From NCBI GenBank assembly GCA_016865935.1, contig VGOB01000007.1, positions 1 through 45,186 on the forward strand: a stretch of 45,186 bases of DNA, in the 5' to 3' direction. Below, piece by piece: positions 11,347 through 20,294 of this stretch; the first letter of the stretch is position 1; each line of letters opens with the position of its first letter. The position numbers and the translations under genes were made by a program. The stretch is from Chloroflexota bacterium. GTDB taxonomy: Bacteria; Chloroflexota; Anaerolineae; UBA4142. The notes beneath the pieces are model-generated. The model saw only the letters and a list, made by a program, of their open reading frames with translations. It did no database searches and was not told the DNA's origin.

Positions 11347-12064
11347 CTTGCGCGGAATGTTTTACATCGGACTGAAAGACTTGCGCGCGTACTACTTCAA
11401 GCCACCCAACATCAGTTGGGGGATTCTGTTTCCGTTCGCGTTCATTCTCGCGTTTGCAATTCGCAACCCAGGCGATTTGCGCGCGCTCGTGCCAGGACTA
11501 CTTGCGCTGACCCTGCTCTTTGGCACGAGTTCGATGGAAGCCATCGTCATCGTGTTCGAGCGGCGGATTGGCGCGCTGGAACGCTTGTTGCTTGCGCCGA
11601 TTCGCTTGCCCGCGCTCTTGGCTGGCAAGTTGCTCGGCGGAATGATTTTTGGATTGACGATCACGCTGATCGTGCTCGTCATCGCGCTCGTCGTCTTTGG
11701 CGCGGCGAGCGTCAACTGGGTCTTGCTTGCTCTCGCGATTCTGCTCTCGGCGGCGGCATTCTCCGCGCTCGGCGCGTTCGTCTCGGTCGCGGTGACCGAG
11801 GTTTTTGAAGCGCAGACGCTCGCCAACTTCATTCGCTTTCCGATGATGTTTCTCGGCGGCGTGTTCGTGCCAGTGGATTCGATGCCAATCGCGTTGCAAG
11901 TGATCGCGCGGTGCTTGCCATTGACTTATGCCATCGAAGCATTGCGCGTCGCGCTGAATGGTAGCGCGTGGACGGACGCCGCGTTTGATTTGCTCGCATT
12001 GACAGGATTCGCCGTGGTCTTGTTCGCACTGGCAACACGCGTGATGAGACGCTGGGTCGAATAG
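11333..12064 (+). CDS. ABC-2 type transporter permease
   Basis: Six-TM ABC2_membrane pattern (FIRFPMMFLGGVFVPVDSMP); overlaps the ATPase gene end. Confidence 0.88.
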   Translation: MLADDLRGMFYIGLKDLRAYYFKPPNISWGILFPFAFILAFAIRNPGDLRALVPGLLALTLLFGTSSMEAIVIVFERRIGALERLLLAPIRLPALLAGKLLGGMIFGLTITLIVLVIALVVFGAASVNWVLLALAILLSAAAFSALGAFVSVAVTEVFEAQTLANFIRFPMMFLGGVFVPVDSMPIALQVIARCLPLTYAIEALRVALNGSAWTDAAFDLLALTGFAVVLFALATRVMRRWVE

Positions 12065-12083
12065 AAGGCGTTGGCTTGTGATT

Positions 12084-12128
12084 TTGAAATATGCTACCGT
12101 TATGCTATAATTGGCATAACGGTAGCAT
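12084..12128 (+). promoter_or_regulatory. Promoter with 15-bp perfect inverted repeat, predicted ModE-type operator
   Basis: ATGCTACCGTTATGC-TATAATTG-GCATAACGGTAGCAT (12091-12128); TTGAAA-N16-TATAAT promoter with the -10 in the palindrome centre. Confidence 0.7.
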
Positions 12129-12170
12129 GTTTTTTGTTTTCCGTTAGAATGATCCCCTTGAGGCATTCAA

Positions 12171-12614
12171 ATGAAAAGCACCGGCAAGATCATCAAACGT
12201 GCGACACGCTCGCCAACTACCCAAACACGCCACGCTGCGTTTTCACCGCGCTGCAAAGTCTGGCTCGAACTGGATGGCAAGGTCGCGCTCTCCGCCTGGC
12301 GCGTTGAACTGCTTGAGCTCATCGAAGAAACCGGATCCCTGACACTGGCAGCCAAGCATCTGCAAGTCCCCTACCGCACAGCGTGGTACAAACTGAAAGA
12401 CATTGAGGAATGTTTGGGTCTCAAATTAGTCGTGACGGAGAGCGGTGGGTTGAAAGGCGGCGGAAGCCATTTGACACCCGAGGCGCAACAAATCATTGCG
12501 CGCTTTCGTCGCGTGACCGCTGGCGTCAGTCAGATGGTTGAGGAACGGTTCCGTAAGCAATTCGAGGATGTCCGATTCACCCAATCACCTAATCACCAGG
12601 AGGATAAGCGATGA
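12171..12614 (+). CDS. ModE-like winged-helix regulator (no molbindin domain seen)
   Basis: LLELIEETGSLTLAAKHLQVPYRTAWYKLKDIEECLGLKLVVTESGGLKGGGSHLTPEAQQII. Confidence 0.8.
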   Translation: MKSTGKIIKRATRSPTTQTRHAAFSPRCKVWLELDGKVALSAWRVELLELIEETGSLTLAAKHLQVPYRTAWYKLKDIEECLGLKLVVTESGGLKGGGSHLTPEAQQIIARFRRVTAGVSQMVEERFRKQFEDVRFTQSPNHQEDKR

Positions 12615-13765
12615 AATACAAATCGTTCGAGTTCAACTTGCGGGAACTGGCTGGTTCCATGGGCGATTTCGGGACGCTCTTTCCCCTTGCGATCGGCTAT
12701 ATTGCCGTCAACGGACTTAACCCCGCTGGGTTTCTGGTGATGATGGGCGTGGCGAACATTGTCACCGATGTAGTGTATCGACTGCCGATGCCTATCGAGC
12801 CGATGAAGGTGCTCGCGGTCGTGGCGATTGCCCAGGGTTGGTCTCCTTCCATGGTTTATGCCTCCGGGTTTGGCATGGGCATCATCTGGTTGATCTTTGC
12901 GGCAACCAACTTGGTCGGTTGGATCGCGAAGATCACACCCAAGTCGGTGATCTGGGGCATTCAAGTCACCTTGGGCGTGCTTCTTGCCATCGAGGCGCTC
13001 AAAATGCTTTCGACGGGATGGCTTTGGGGTGTCGTCTCCATTGTTATCGTACTAACGCTGCGTTCAAGTCGCTATACGCCTGCTCCCATCGTGCTCGTGC
13101 TGCTTGGATTGGCAATCACATTTTTCAACGGCGATTTGCAGAAGGTCAGTGCTCCAACTCTGAGTTTTCCGCCGCTCACCGGTTTCAAGCTTGATGAAGT
13201 CTGGCAGACTCTATTGCTCGCTGGGTTCGCGCAGATTCCCCTCACAGTGACGAATGCCACGATTGCAACTGCTGCCTTGATTAAAACCTACTGGCCCGAG
13301 AAACCCGTGAGCGAAAGACGACTCTCGCTGAATCAAGGTCTCATGAACTTGGTCTTGCCCTTCTTCGGCGGCATGCCCATGTGCCATGGTGCGGGCGGCT
13401 TGGTGGGACAGTACTATTTTGGCGCGCGCACCGGCGGCGCCAACATCCTTGAAGGAATGATCGAAATCTCCCTGGGGTTATTTCTGGCGACCTCCGTGGC
13501 TGGGTTATTTAGCATTTTCCCAGTTCCCATCGTTGGTGCCATGATGTTGTTTGTCGGGATCGAACTCACCAAATTCGCGACGAAGATTCGCCCGAACAAA
13601 GACTTGGTGCCTCTCGGCGCCACCGTGGTCGTTTCCTTGCTCAGCAATATGGCGCTTGGTTTTGTGGCGGGGCTGGGCGTCTATTACGGGATCCGTTACC
13701 TGGTTCGACGCAGTGGTCGTTGTGCGTGCCATGCGTGCCATCAGCCCGCCATGATCAGCGCCTGA
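12611..13765 (+). CDS. MOT1-like putative sulfate/molybdate transporter
   Basis: ELAGSMGDFGTLFPLAIGYI, PMPIEPMKVLAVVAIAQG, GGMPMCHGAGGLVGQYYFGARTGGANI. Confidence 0.85.
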   Translation: MKYKSFEFNLRELAGSMGDFGTLFPLAIGYIAVNGLNPAGFLVMMGVANIVTDVVYRLPMPIEPMKVLAVVAIAQGWSPSMVYASGFGMGIIWLIFAATNLVGWIAKITPKSVIWGIQVTLGVLLAIEALKMLSTGWLWGVVSIVIVLTLRSSRYTPAPIVLVLLGLAITFFNGDLQKVSAPTLSFPPLTGFKLDEVWQTLLLAGFAQIPLTVTNATIATAALIKTYWPEKPVSERRLSLNQGLMNLVLPFFGGMPMCHGAGGLVGQYYFGARTGGANILEGMIEISLGLFLATSVAGLFSIFPVPIVGAMMLFVGIELTKFATKIRPNKDLVPLGATVVVSLLSNMALGFVAGLGVYYGIRYLVRRSGRCACHACHQPAMISA

Positions 13766-13910
13766 CCCAATCACCGCACCATAACGTCTAAGCCACATCC
13801 CTGATGACGGTACTCATTCGCTTTTCCTCTTCTCCCGGCTACACTTGAGGGCTTGTGTACATTCTGGAAAGCAAGGTACGCTCGCGAAAAGGGGCTACAT
13901 GGAGTGAAAC

Positions 13911-14465
13911 ATGGTATCCTTGATCCAACTGGCATTGACGTTTCTGAAAATCGGTGCGCTTGGTTTTGGCGGACCGTTCTCATTGCTCGCCATCATGCAG
14001 AAAGAAGTTGTTGAACGGCGCAAGTGGCTGACCACGGAAGATTTCACGCAAAGTATTGGCATCGGCACGATGACACCAGGTCCCATCTTCTTCGCCGCGG
14101 CGATTTTCGTCGGTTATCGCCTGCGCGGGATCCCTGGTGCGGTCATCTGTGGACTCGGTACGTTGCTGCCCAGTTTCATCCTCGCGGTGCTCATTGCGGC
14201 GCTCTATGTCGAGGTGGAATCCAGTCTCCTGGTCATGGGAACGGTGCACGGCATTGCCGCGGGCGTCGTTGGTCTATTTCTTAGCGTCGTGCTGAAAACA
14301 GGGCGCGCGACGGCGAAAGATGTGCGGAGCACCGCCTGGATCGTCATCGCTTTCATCGCATTGGCAATACTCAAAGTTGATCCACTCCTGTTGATCGTCA
14401 TCGCGGGCATAGCAGGTGCATGGTTGTTGCGCCCCATGCCCAAAATCCAGGCGGCGGAGAAATGA
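13911..14465 (+). CDS. Chromate transporter (CHR), half-size subunit 1
   Basis: FLKIGALGFGGPFSLLAIMQKEVVERRKWLTTEDF, GTMTPGPIF. Confidence 0.88.
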   Translation: MVSLIQLALTFLKIGALGFGGPFSLLAIMQKEVVERRKWLTTEDFTQSIGIGTMTPGPIFFAAAIFVGYRLRGIPGAVICGLGTLLPSFILAVLIAALYVEVESSLLVMGTVHGIAAGVVGLFLSVVLKTGRATAKDVRSTAWIVIAFIALAILKVDPLLLIVIAGIAGAWLLRPMPKIQAAEK

Positions 14466-14998
14466 CCGATATGCTGTGGGAATTTTTTCTAATCACGCTC
14501 AAGATCGGCGCGTTGGCTTTCGGCGGCGGCTATGCGATGATTACGCCGCTGCACTATGACTTGGTCACCCATTACGGTTGGCTCACGGAAACCGAATTCA
14601 GCAGCGCGGTCGCGGTGGGACAGATCACGCCCGGTCCATTAATGATCATGGTGGCGTTCATGGGCTATAAAGTCGCGGGCTTGCCAGGCGCGACGTTGGG
14701 CACGATCGGATTGTTCCTGCCATCGGCATTGATCGTCCTCGCCATCGCGGGCTCGTATTTGCGATTCAAGGACGCGCCAATCGTTCAGGGCGCGATGCGC
14801 GGCGTCAGTCTCGCCGTGATTGGGTTGCTCGCGGCAGTGGTGATTGAATTGGGGCGCGGTGCGCTTTCAACTCCTCTGGACGTATTGATTGGCATTGCGG
14901 CATTCGTTGCGGCAGGTCCGCTCAAACGCGATCCGATTGCGGTGCTGCTTGGTGCAGGGCTAATTGGATTGGTGCACTATCTTATCGTTGGCGGCTGA
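14462..14998 (+). CDS. Chromate transporter (CHR), half-size subunit 2
   Basis: LKIGALAFGGGYAMITPLHYDLV..WLTETEFSSAVAVGQITPGPLMIM; ATGA overlap with subunit 1. Confidence 0.88.
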   Translation: MTDMLWEFFLITLKIGALAFGGGYAMITPLHYDLVTHYGWLTETEFSSAVAVGQITPGPLMIMVAFMGYKVAGLPGATLGTIGLFLPSALIVLAIAGSYLRFKDAPIVQGAMRGVSLAVIGLLAAVVIELGRGALSTPLDVLIGIAAFVAAGPLKRDPIAVLLGAGLIGLVHYLIVGG

Positions 14999-15398
14999 GC
15001 AACCGCAGTCATTGTCTCTGTCAAACACTAGCGTAACTTTTGCGCAACCAGAACCGGATTCGTTAAATCAGTTGCAATTCTGCACGACTTGGTTGCCTGA
15101 GATCGTTGTCCCAGAGGCGAGAAAAGCAACCTGTTCGAAGCAGATGACTCAGCGTGGTAATTACGTGCCTCTGGGTCAATAGGCAGATCGCCGCGAAGCA
15201 TGCAAAATTGCAAGTCAAACAACGATTTGCCCTGTGATTGTGCAAAACCTACGCTAGAATTCCTCCATCTTGCATTTATCGCAGTCTGCGGAATTGCTGG
15301 ATGGATTACCATGATCGTCAAGCCGAGTCGAAGATTCAAACTCGCCGTTCCGAAAAGGATCTGGCGAGTTTGTGTTTGATGTGATCGTGCCAAACCCT

Positions 15399-15450
15399 CA
15401 CAAATTGCCTATTGCTTCTTCACAACTCCTCCATATCTTTGCGTTATGAT
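15399..15450 (+). promoter_or_regulatory. Putative third member of the site A/B promoter family (site C)
   Basis: CACAAATTGCCTATTGCTTCTTCACAACTC... aligned to site B (CACAAA, CCTAT, GCTT, TCA shared) with TATGAT at the same +46 offset. Confidence 0.4.
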
Positions 15451-15482
15451 TCAACCAAGATAACCTACACACGGAGGATAAT

Positions 15483-15992
15483 ATGTTGAAAAAAATCGTG
15501 GTTGCAGTTTTGATTGTTGGGCTAGTCGCGATTGTAGGAGTAGGCATGGCGATGCGGTTCTTCGTGCCAATTCCCACGAGCGCGAATAATCCGCCGAATA
15601 CCGCGAACGTATCGGGCACGGGAAGTCAATTTCGTGGGGGTGGCCAAGGGCAAGGCCAAGGCGTTGCCGCGCAAGGTGTTCAATGGGCAACTTTGCAGGG
15701 CAATGTGATTGCTATAAATCAATCCGCGATGACCGTCCAAACTTCAAACGGTGAGAAAGTGATTATCGAAAATCGCCCCTGGTCGTTTGCGCTCGAACAG
15801 GGATTTACCGCCAAAATCGGGGATCAACTCAAGATGAACGGTTTCTACCAGAACGGCCTCTTCGAAATCGGTCAGATGCAGAACCTGACGAATGGTTCGG
15901 CGATCCAAGTCCGCGATCAATCCGGGCGACCGGGTTGGGCTGGACGCGGCAATAACGGCGAACGCGGTTTCAACACGAATGGGACCAACTAA
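15483..15992 (+). CDS. Membrane-anchored exported protein, function unknown
   Basis: ACGGAGG RBS; N-terminal TM; G/Q-rich linker; beta-rich domain (LQGNVIAINQSAMTVQTSNGEKVIIE). Confidence 0.6.
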   Translation: MLKKIVVAVLIVGLVAIVGVGMAMRFFVPIPTSANNPPNTANVSGTGSQFRGGGQGQGQGVAAQGVQWATLQGNVIAINQSAMTVQTSNGEKVIIENRPWSFALEQGFTAKIGDQLKMNGFYQNGLFEIGQMQNLTNGSAIQVRDQSGRPGWAGRGNNGERGFNTNGTN

Positions 15993-16134
15993 AGCGACGG
16001 TTGATGAGGATCGGCGGAATTCTTCTTGCAGGGGAATGAGAATGCCGCCGATTTACAAACGAAACAGATTCTGCTAGAATCGGGAAACACGAACCGAATC
16101 ATGTTTCCCGGTCTAGCGTACATAGAAGAAGCTA

Positions 16135-17529
16135 ATGACTGAACCGACTCTAACCCGACCACCTGTTTGGCAGCGCATCTGGCGCAGCATCGTGCGCGAG
16201 CCATTCACTGGCGACCGCCGCAGTCGTCTGCGCCTGGTGATGAACAACTTGATTTTGCATTTGCATCCGTCCCAGGTTCCGGCGCGTACGTTGCGTTTCA
16301 CCTATACCTGGGGTCTCGGCGGATTGTCCGGCTTGCTCGTCGTGATTCTCGCCGTGACCGGGATGCTACTCGAAACCGCGTATACACCCTCACCGGACAA
16401 GGCGTACACGTCAATTCTTGCGCTGAGCACGCGCATCTGGTTTGGGCAATTCATCCGCAACCTGCATCACTGGTCGGGTAACCTGATGATTATCGTTGTC
16501 GCGTTGCATATGTTACGCGTGTTTTTCACTGGCGCGTTCCGCGCGCCGCGCGAATTCAACTGGCTCGTGGGCATCGCGCTGTTGCTGTTAACCGTAATCG
16601 CTAATTTCACCGGCTATCTCTTGCCCTGGGATCAACTGGCGTACTGGGCAATCACAGTCGGCTCTAGCATCATCGTCTATATCCCGCTCATCGGGAATGG
16701 GTTGGCGAATGTATTGCTCGGCGGGCCCGACATTGGTCCAACCACCTTGCTCAACTTTTACGCGTTTCACATTTCGATTATACCGATGGCCATTCTCGTG
16801 CTGATGAGTTTGCACTTTTGGCGCGTCCGCAAGGACGGCGGACTGTCACTGCCACGCAGCGTGGATGAACCGCCGGTGAACAAGGACGAAAATGTGTTGA
16901 CCGTCGCTGACCTTGTGCGTCCCGAAGCGGTGTGGGCAACGGTCGCGCTCGCCGGGATTGTGTTGTGGTCAGCATTCGTCAACGCGCCGCTCGAAGCGTT
17001 AGCGAATCCGGATGCAAGTCCGAATCCCGCGAAAGCCGCGTGGTACTTTATGGGCATTCAGGAGTTACTGTTGCATTTTCATCCACTCATCGGCGCGATT
17101 ATCGTGCCAACGCTCGGCCTATTAGGTATGGTCGCGTTGCCGTACATGGACAGCGATATGGACAGCGTCGGCATCTATTTTCGTTCGCGCCGAGGTCGCT
17201 GGCTGGCGCTCTTTAGCGCGGCGAGCGGCGCGATGGCAACTGCACTCTATGTCGTGCTGGACGAATTCTTCATTGATTGGGCGGGATGGTTCTATGGACT
17301 CCCCGCGATTATCTCGAATGGTGTCCTGCCGCTGATCCTCCTATTGCTCGGCGTGATTGGCTATTATGAATTCGTGCGGCGTGTCTTTCGTGCGACGAAA
17401 TGTGAAGGGGTATTGAGCGTGTTCGTGCTCGTGCTCGCCGGATTTATTGTCCTAACGCTGGTCGGAGTTTTCTTTCGCGGCGCAGGAATGAAGCTGATGT
17501 TTCCGTGGCAAATTGTAACGATCCATTGA
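16135..17529 (+). CDS. Cytochrome b of a bc-type complex
   Basis: Heme-ligand helices (NLHHWSGNLMIIVVALHMLRVFF; FYAFHISIIPMAILVLMSLHFWRVRKDGG); C-terminal b domain fused. Confidence 0.9.
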   Translation: MTEPTLTRPPVWQRIWRSIVREPFTGDRRSRLRLVMNNLILHLHPSQVPARTLRFTYTWGLGGLSGLLVVILAVTGMLLETAYTPSPDKAYTSILALSTRIWFGQFIRNLHHWSGNLMIIVVALHMLRVFFTGAFRAPREFNWLVGIALLLLTVIANFTGYLLPWDQLAYWAITVGSSIIVYIPLIGNGLANVLLGGPDIGPTTLLNFYAFHISIIPMAILVLMSLHFWRVRKDGGLSLPRSVDEPPVNKDENVLTVADLVRPEAVWATVALAGIVLWSAFVNAPLEALANPDASPNPAKAAWYFMGIQELLLHFHPLIGAIIVPTLGLLGMVALPYMDSDMDSVGIYFRSRRGRWLALFSAASGAMATALYVVLDEFFIDWAGWFYGLPAIISNGVLPLILLLLGVIGYYEFVRRVFRATKCEGVLSVFVLVLAGFIVLTLVGVFFRGAGMKLMFPWQIVTIH

Positions 17530-17539
17530 GAGAGATATC

Positions 17540-18058
17540 ATGACTGATCAAAAACTACCTCAAGCCGCACCGGAATATTTGCAGTCCGACATGCCGCGCC
17601 GCGATTTTCTGCGACTGGCTTGGATAGCCCTCATCGGCGTTGCAACAGTCGAAGCGGGCGTTGTCGGCACCGGTTTTTTTCTCCCGCGTCTTGCCGCGGG
17701 CGAGTTTGGCAGTATCTTCAAATGCGGCAGTGTGGATAAATTTCCCAATGGCTCGGTGACGCCATTTAACGAAGGACGGTTTTATCTCGTGCGTATTCAG
17801 GATGGCGGATTTCTCGCGTTGTATCGCAAGTGCACGCATCTAGGCTGTGCCGTTCCCTGGGATCAAACGAAAAAGCAATTCATCTGCCCGTGCCATGCTT
17901 CGGTGTTCGATCAAAATGGTGCGGTGCTGAATGCGCCTGCGCCGCGACCGCTCGACCTGTTTCAAGTTAACATTGTCAACGGGGAAGTACAAGTGGACAC
18001 AGGCAAACCAATCAGCCGTGATCGTTTCGATCCAGCCCAAGTTGTTTACCCAACCTAG
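17540..18058 (+). CDS. Rieske iron-sulfur protein
   Basis: TAT-like RRDFLRLAW leader; CTHLGC and CPCHAS boxes. Confidence 0.92.
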   Translation: MTDQKLPQAAPEYLQSDMPRRDFLRLAWIALIGVATVEAGVVGTGFFLPRLAAGEFGSIFKCGSVDKFPNGSVTPFNEGRFYLVRIQDGGFLALYRKCTHLGCAVPWDQTKKQFICPCHASVFDQNGAVLNAPAPRPLDLFQVNIVNGEVQVDTGKPISRDRFDPAQVVYPT

Positions 18059-18070
18059 GATAGAATTAAC

Positions 18071-19345
18071 ATGCGAACCCAAATGTTTATTGGCTTTCTC
18101 GCCGCGCTTGTGCTGGTCACGACACTCGGTGTGTACATGGTCTACGAACCGTACCGTCAAGATCGCGCGCGCGCCGATCTGCTCACGTCGCAAATTCGGG
18201 AAGGGCAAGTCGTGTTTGCGCAAAATTGTGCAGTCTGTCATGGTGGTGCGGGTGAAGGAATGGGCGCAATACTGCCGCTCGACAATCCTGGATTGCGTGC
18301 GGCAGACTATGACACGCTCTACAAAACAATTTCACGCGGACGATACAACACCGCGATGCCGGCGTGGGGCACGACGGATGGCGGACCGCTCAACGACGCA
18401 TCCATCGAAGCGGCTATTGCGTTGATTCAACACGGCGATTGGCAACAAACGCGCCTCATCGTTGCCGATCTGGGTCTAACGCCCCGCATGCCAATCAGCG
18501 TCACGATTCCAACGGAGATGCTGAAACAAATCGCGGCATTGCCAGATGGCGCCAAATTGTCGAACGCGGCGCAACTCTACGCGGCAAATTGTGTTGCGTG
18601 TCACGGTGCGAATGGCAAAGGCACGTCGCTCGCGCCCGCGCTCAACGATGCGAAAATCCGAACTGAGCGCACACTCGATCAACTCACCAAAACGATCACG
18701 CTGGGTTCGCCCGCGACATTGATGGCGGGTTGGAATCAGCGACTCAAGCCGGAACAAATCGCGGATTTGGTCTTACTGATTCAACGCTGGGACACATTGC
18801 CGTCCGACGCAATACCCGCGCCGCCCGCGCAACCGATTGTCGTGACGCAAAAAATTCTCGACACAGGCAAAAACCTGTTCGCGCAAAATTGTTCGTGGTG
18901 TCACGGCACGGAAGGACAAGGCACGCGTCGCGCGCCTGCACTCAACGTTCAAAGCTTCTTTCAAAAAGTGACGAGCGATGCCGCGATGGTGCAGATTGTG
19001 ACGAACGGGGTGCCGAACACAGCCATGCCAGTTTGGGGAACACGTCTAGGCACTTCGGAAATTGAGGCAGTTGTCGCGTATGTGCGACAGTGGCAAGCAA
19101 CAGCGCCAGCAACGGCTTCGCCCCAACTCGGCAACGCGGGCGGACCTCCATGGATGCGCAACAACACATCGCCGAATCCGCAACCCATCCCGCCGGGGCA
19201 GGCGAGGCAGGTTCAGCCGGCAACGTCAACCCAATTCGATTGGCGACAGATTGTTTTGCAGGGCGTTCCGGGAACTATTTTGGCTATGCTGCTCGCGTGG
19301 TCGAGCTGGAGGTTGTGGAAGCTGAGGAGCGGTGGTAATCCATAA
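18071..19345 (+). CDS. Triheme c-type cytochrome with N- and C-terminal membrane anchors
   Basis: CAVCH, CVACH and CSWCH motifs; N-terminal hydrophobic segment; C-terminal TM (GVPGTILAMLLAWSSWRLWKL). Confidence 0.88.
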   Translation: MRTQMFIGFLAALVLVTTLGVYMVYEPYRQDRARADLLTSQIREGQVVFAQNCAVCHGGAGEGMGAILPLDNPGLRAADYDTLYKTISRGRYNTAMPAWGTTDGGPLNDASIEAAIALIQHGDWQQTRLIVADLGLTPRMPISVTIPTEMLKQIAALPDGAKLSNAAQLYAANCVACHGANGKGTSLAPALNDAKIRTERTLDQLTKTITLGSPATLMAGWNQRLKPEQIADLVLLIQRWDTLPSDAIPAPPAQPIVVTQKILDTGKNLFAQNCSWCHGTEGQGTRRAPALNVQSFFQKVTSDAAMVQIVTNGVPNTAMPVWGTRLGTSEIEAVVAYVRQWQATAPATASPQLGNAGGPPWMRNNTSPNPQPIPPGQARQVQPATSTQFDWRQIVLQGVPGTILAMLLAWSSWRLWKLRSGGNP

Positions 19346-19804
19346 AGGGCACTTTCCGCTCTCACGATGAGGCGCGTGTTCTTCGCGCTCGTCTGCGCAA
19401 TGATTGCTGGAATGAGAAATAGGTTTGTTACTGGGCAGTACGCGAGCATCGGTTATTCCAAGTGGCTCGCACCATTGGAGGTGACCGCTTCGCCATAGAC
19501 GTAATCTGGTCGAGCGGGGTGACGCGCATGGCTCGGCGTGGCGTTTTCGTTTGCCGCGTGTCCCACGTTGTTTATCCTTTTCTTTAGCACGATGACACCG
19601 CTCGCGCTGAGTTCATTTGGCGGCATCACGTTCCTTGCGATTTTTGCCGTTGAGATGACGACCCTGCTGATGTTGTTCATCGCGCTCGTGGTGTTTGGCG
19701 CGTTGTCGATGTGTGTGGGTCGCGGTTTGCAGCCGTGGTTTCCATTTTGGTGGGTATCAACGAAATTTAGTTGTATTGGTTTCGATAAGGAAGATGATAA
19801 CAAG

Positions 19805-19841
19805 AAAAACGCGGCAAGTGAAGAATCCGCGTCGCGTTTTT
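19805..19841 (+). terminator. Possible terminator hairpin
   Basis: AAAAACGCGG ... CCGCGT/CGCGTTTTT. Confidence 0.35.
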
Positions 19842-20230
19842 GGTTTTACTCTGCAGTTCATCCTGCCAGCAAAAAACTCGCCCGCCTTGTCTGCTGTGCT
19901 CGCGGACATCGCAGAGCGCAAAGGGTTGCCTAACATTGCACGCGTGTTCCGCACTGTATCCCTCGTTGAACAGATGCACACGACTGCACACCTATGCGCG
20001 TTTGGGGGCGTGCTAGTGCTTGTGCTCGTACGCCTACCCATGTCCCCACGCTGTAGATATTGCGCTTGTCCGTCTGCAATTCTTCACTGAGGTGCTCGAC
20101 GATCACATGGCGCACAAGCTTGGTATTGTGGGTAGGTCGTCCGATGCGTGGTCGTCCATGCTTCGGAACAGCCAGAGGATGATTCTCATATTCATTGCTG
20201 CCAAGAATCTCTTTGATGCGCCCTACCGGT

Positions 20231-20277
20231 ATAGAAGCATCTCCCAGGCGGCAACAACACCTGGGAGATGCTTCTAT
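20231..20277 (-). terminator. 18-bp perfect hairpin downstream of sigma-like gene (terminator-like, no U-tract)
   Basis: ATAGAAGCATCTCCCAGG-CGGCAACAACA-CCTGGGAGATGCTTCTAT. Confidence 0.5.
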
Positions 20278-20294
20278 TCGTCTACTCTCTTTAA

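Noticed and set aside
19538-19933. Hydrophobic ORF after the cytochrome operon
   Set aside because: No RBS or family pattern, composition changes abruptly at the C-terminus; possibly a remnant, so not called as a CDS.
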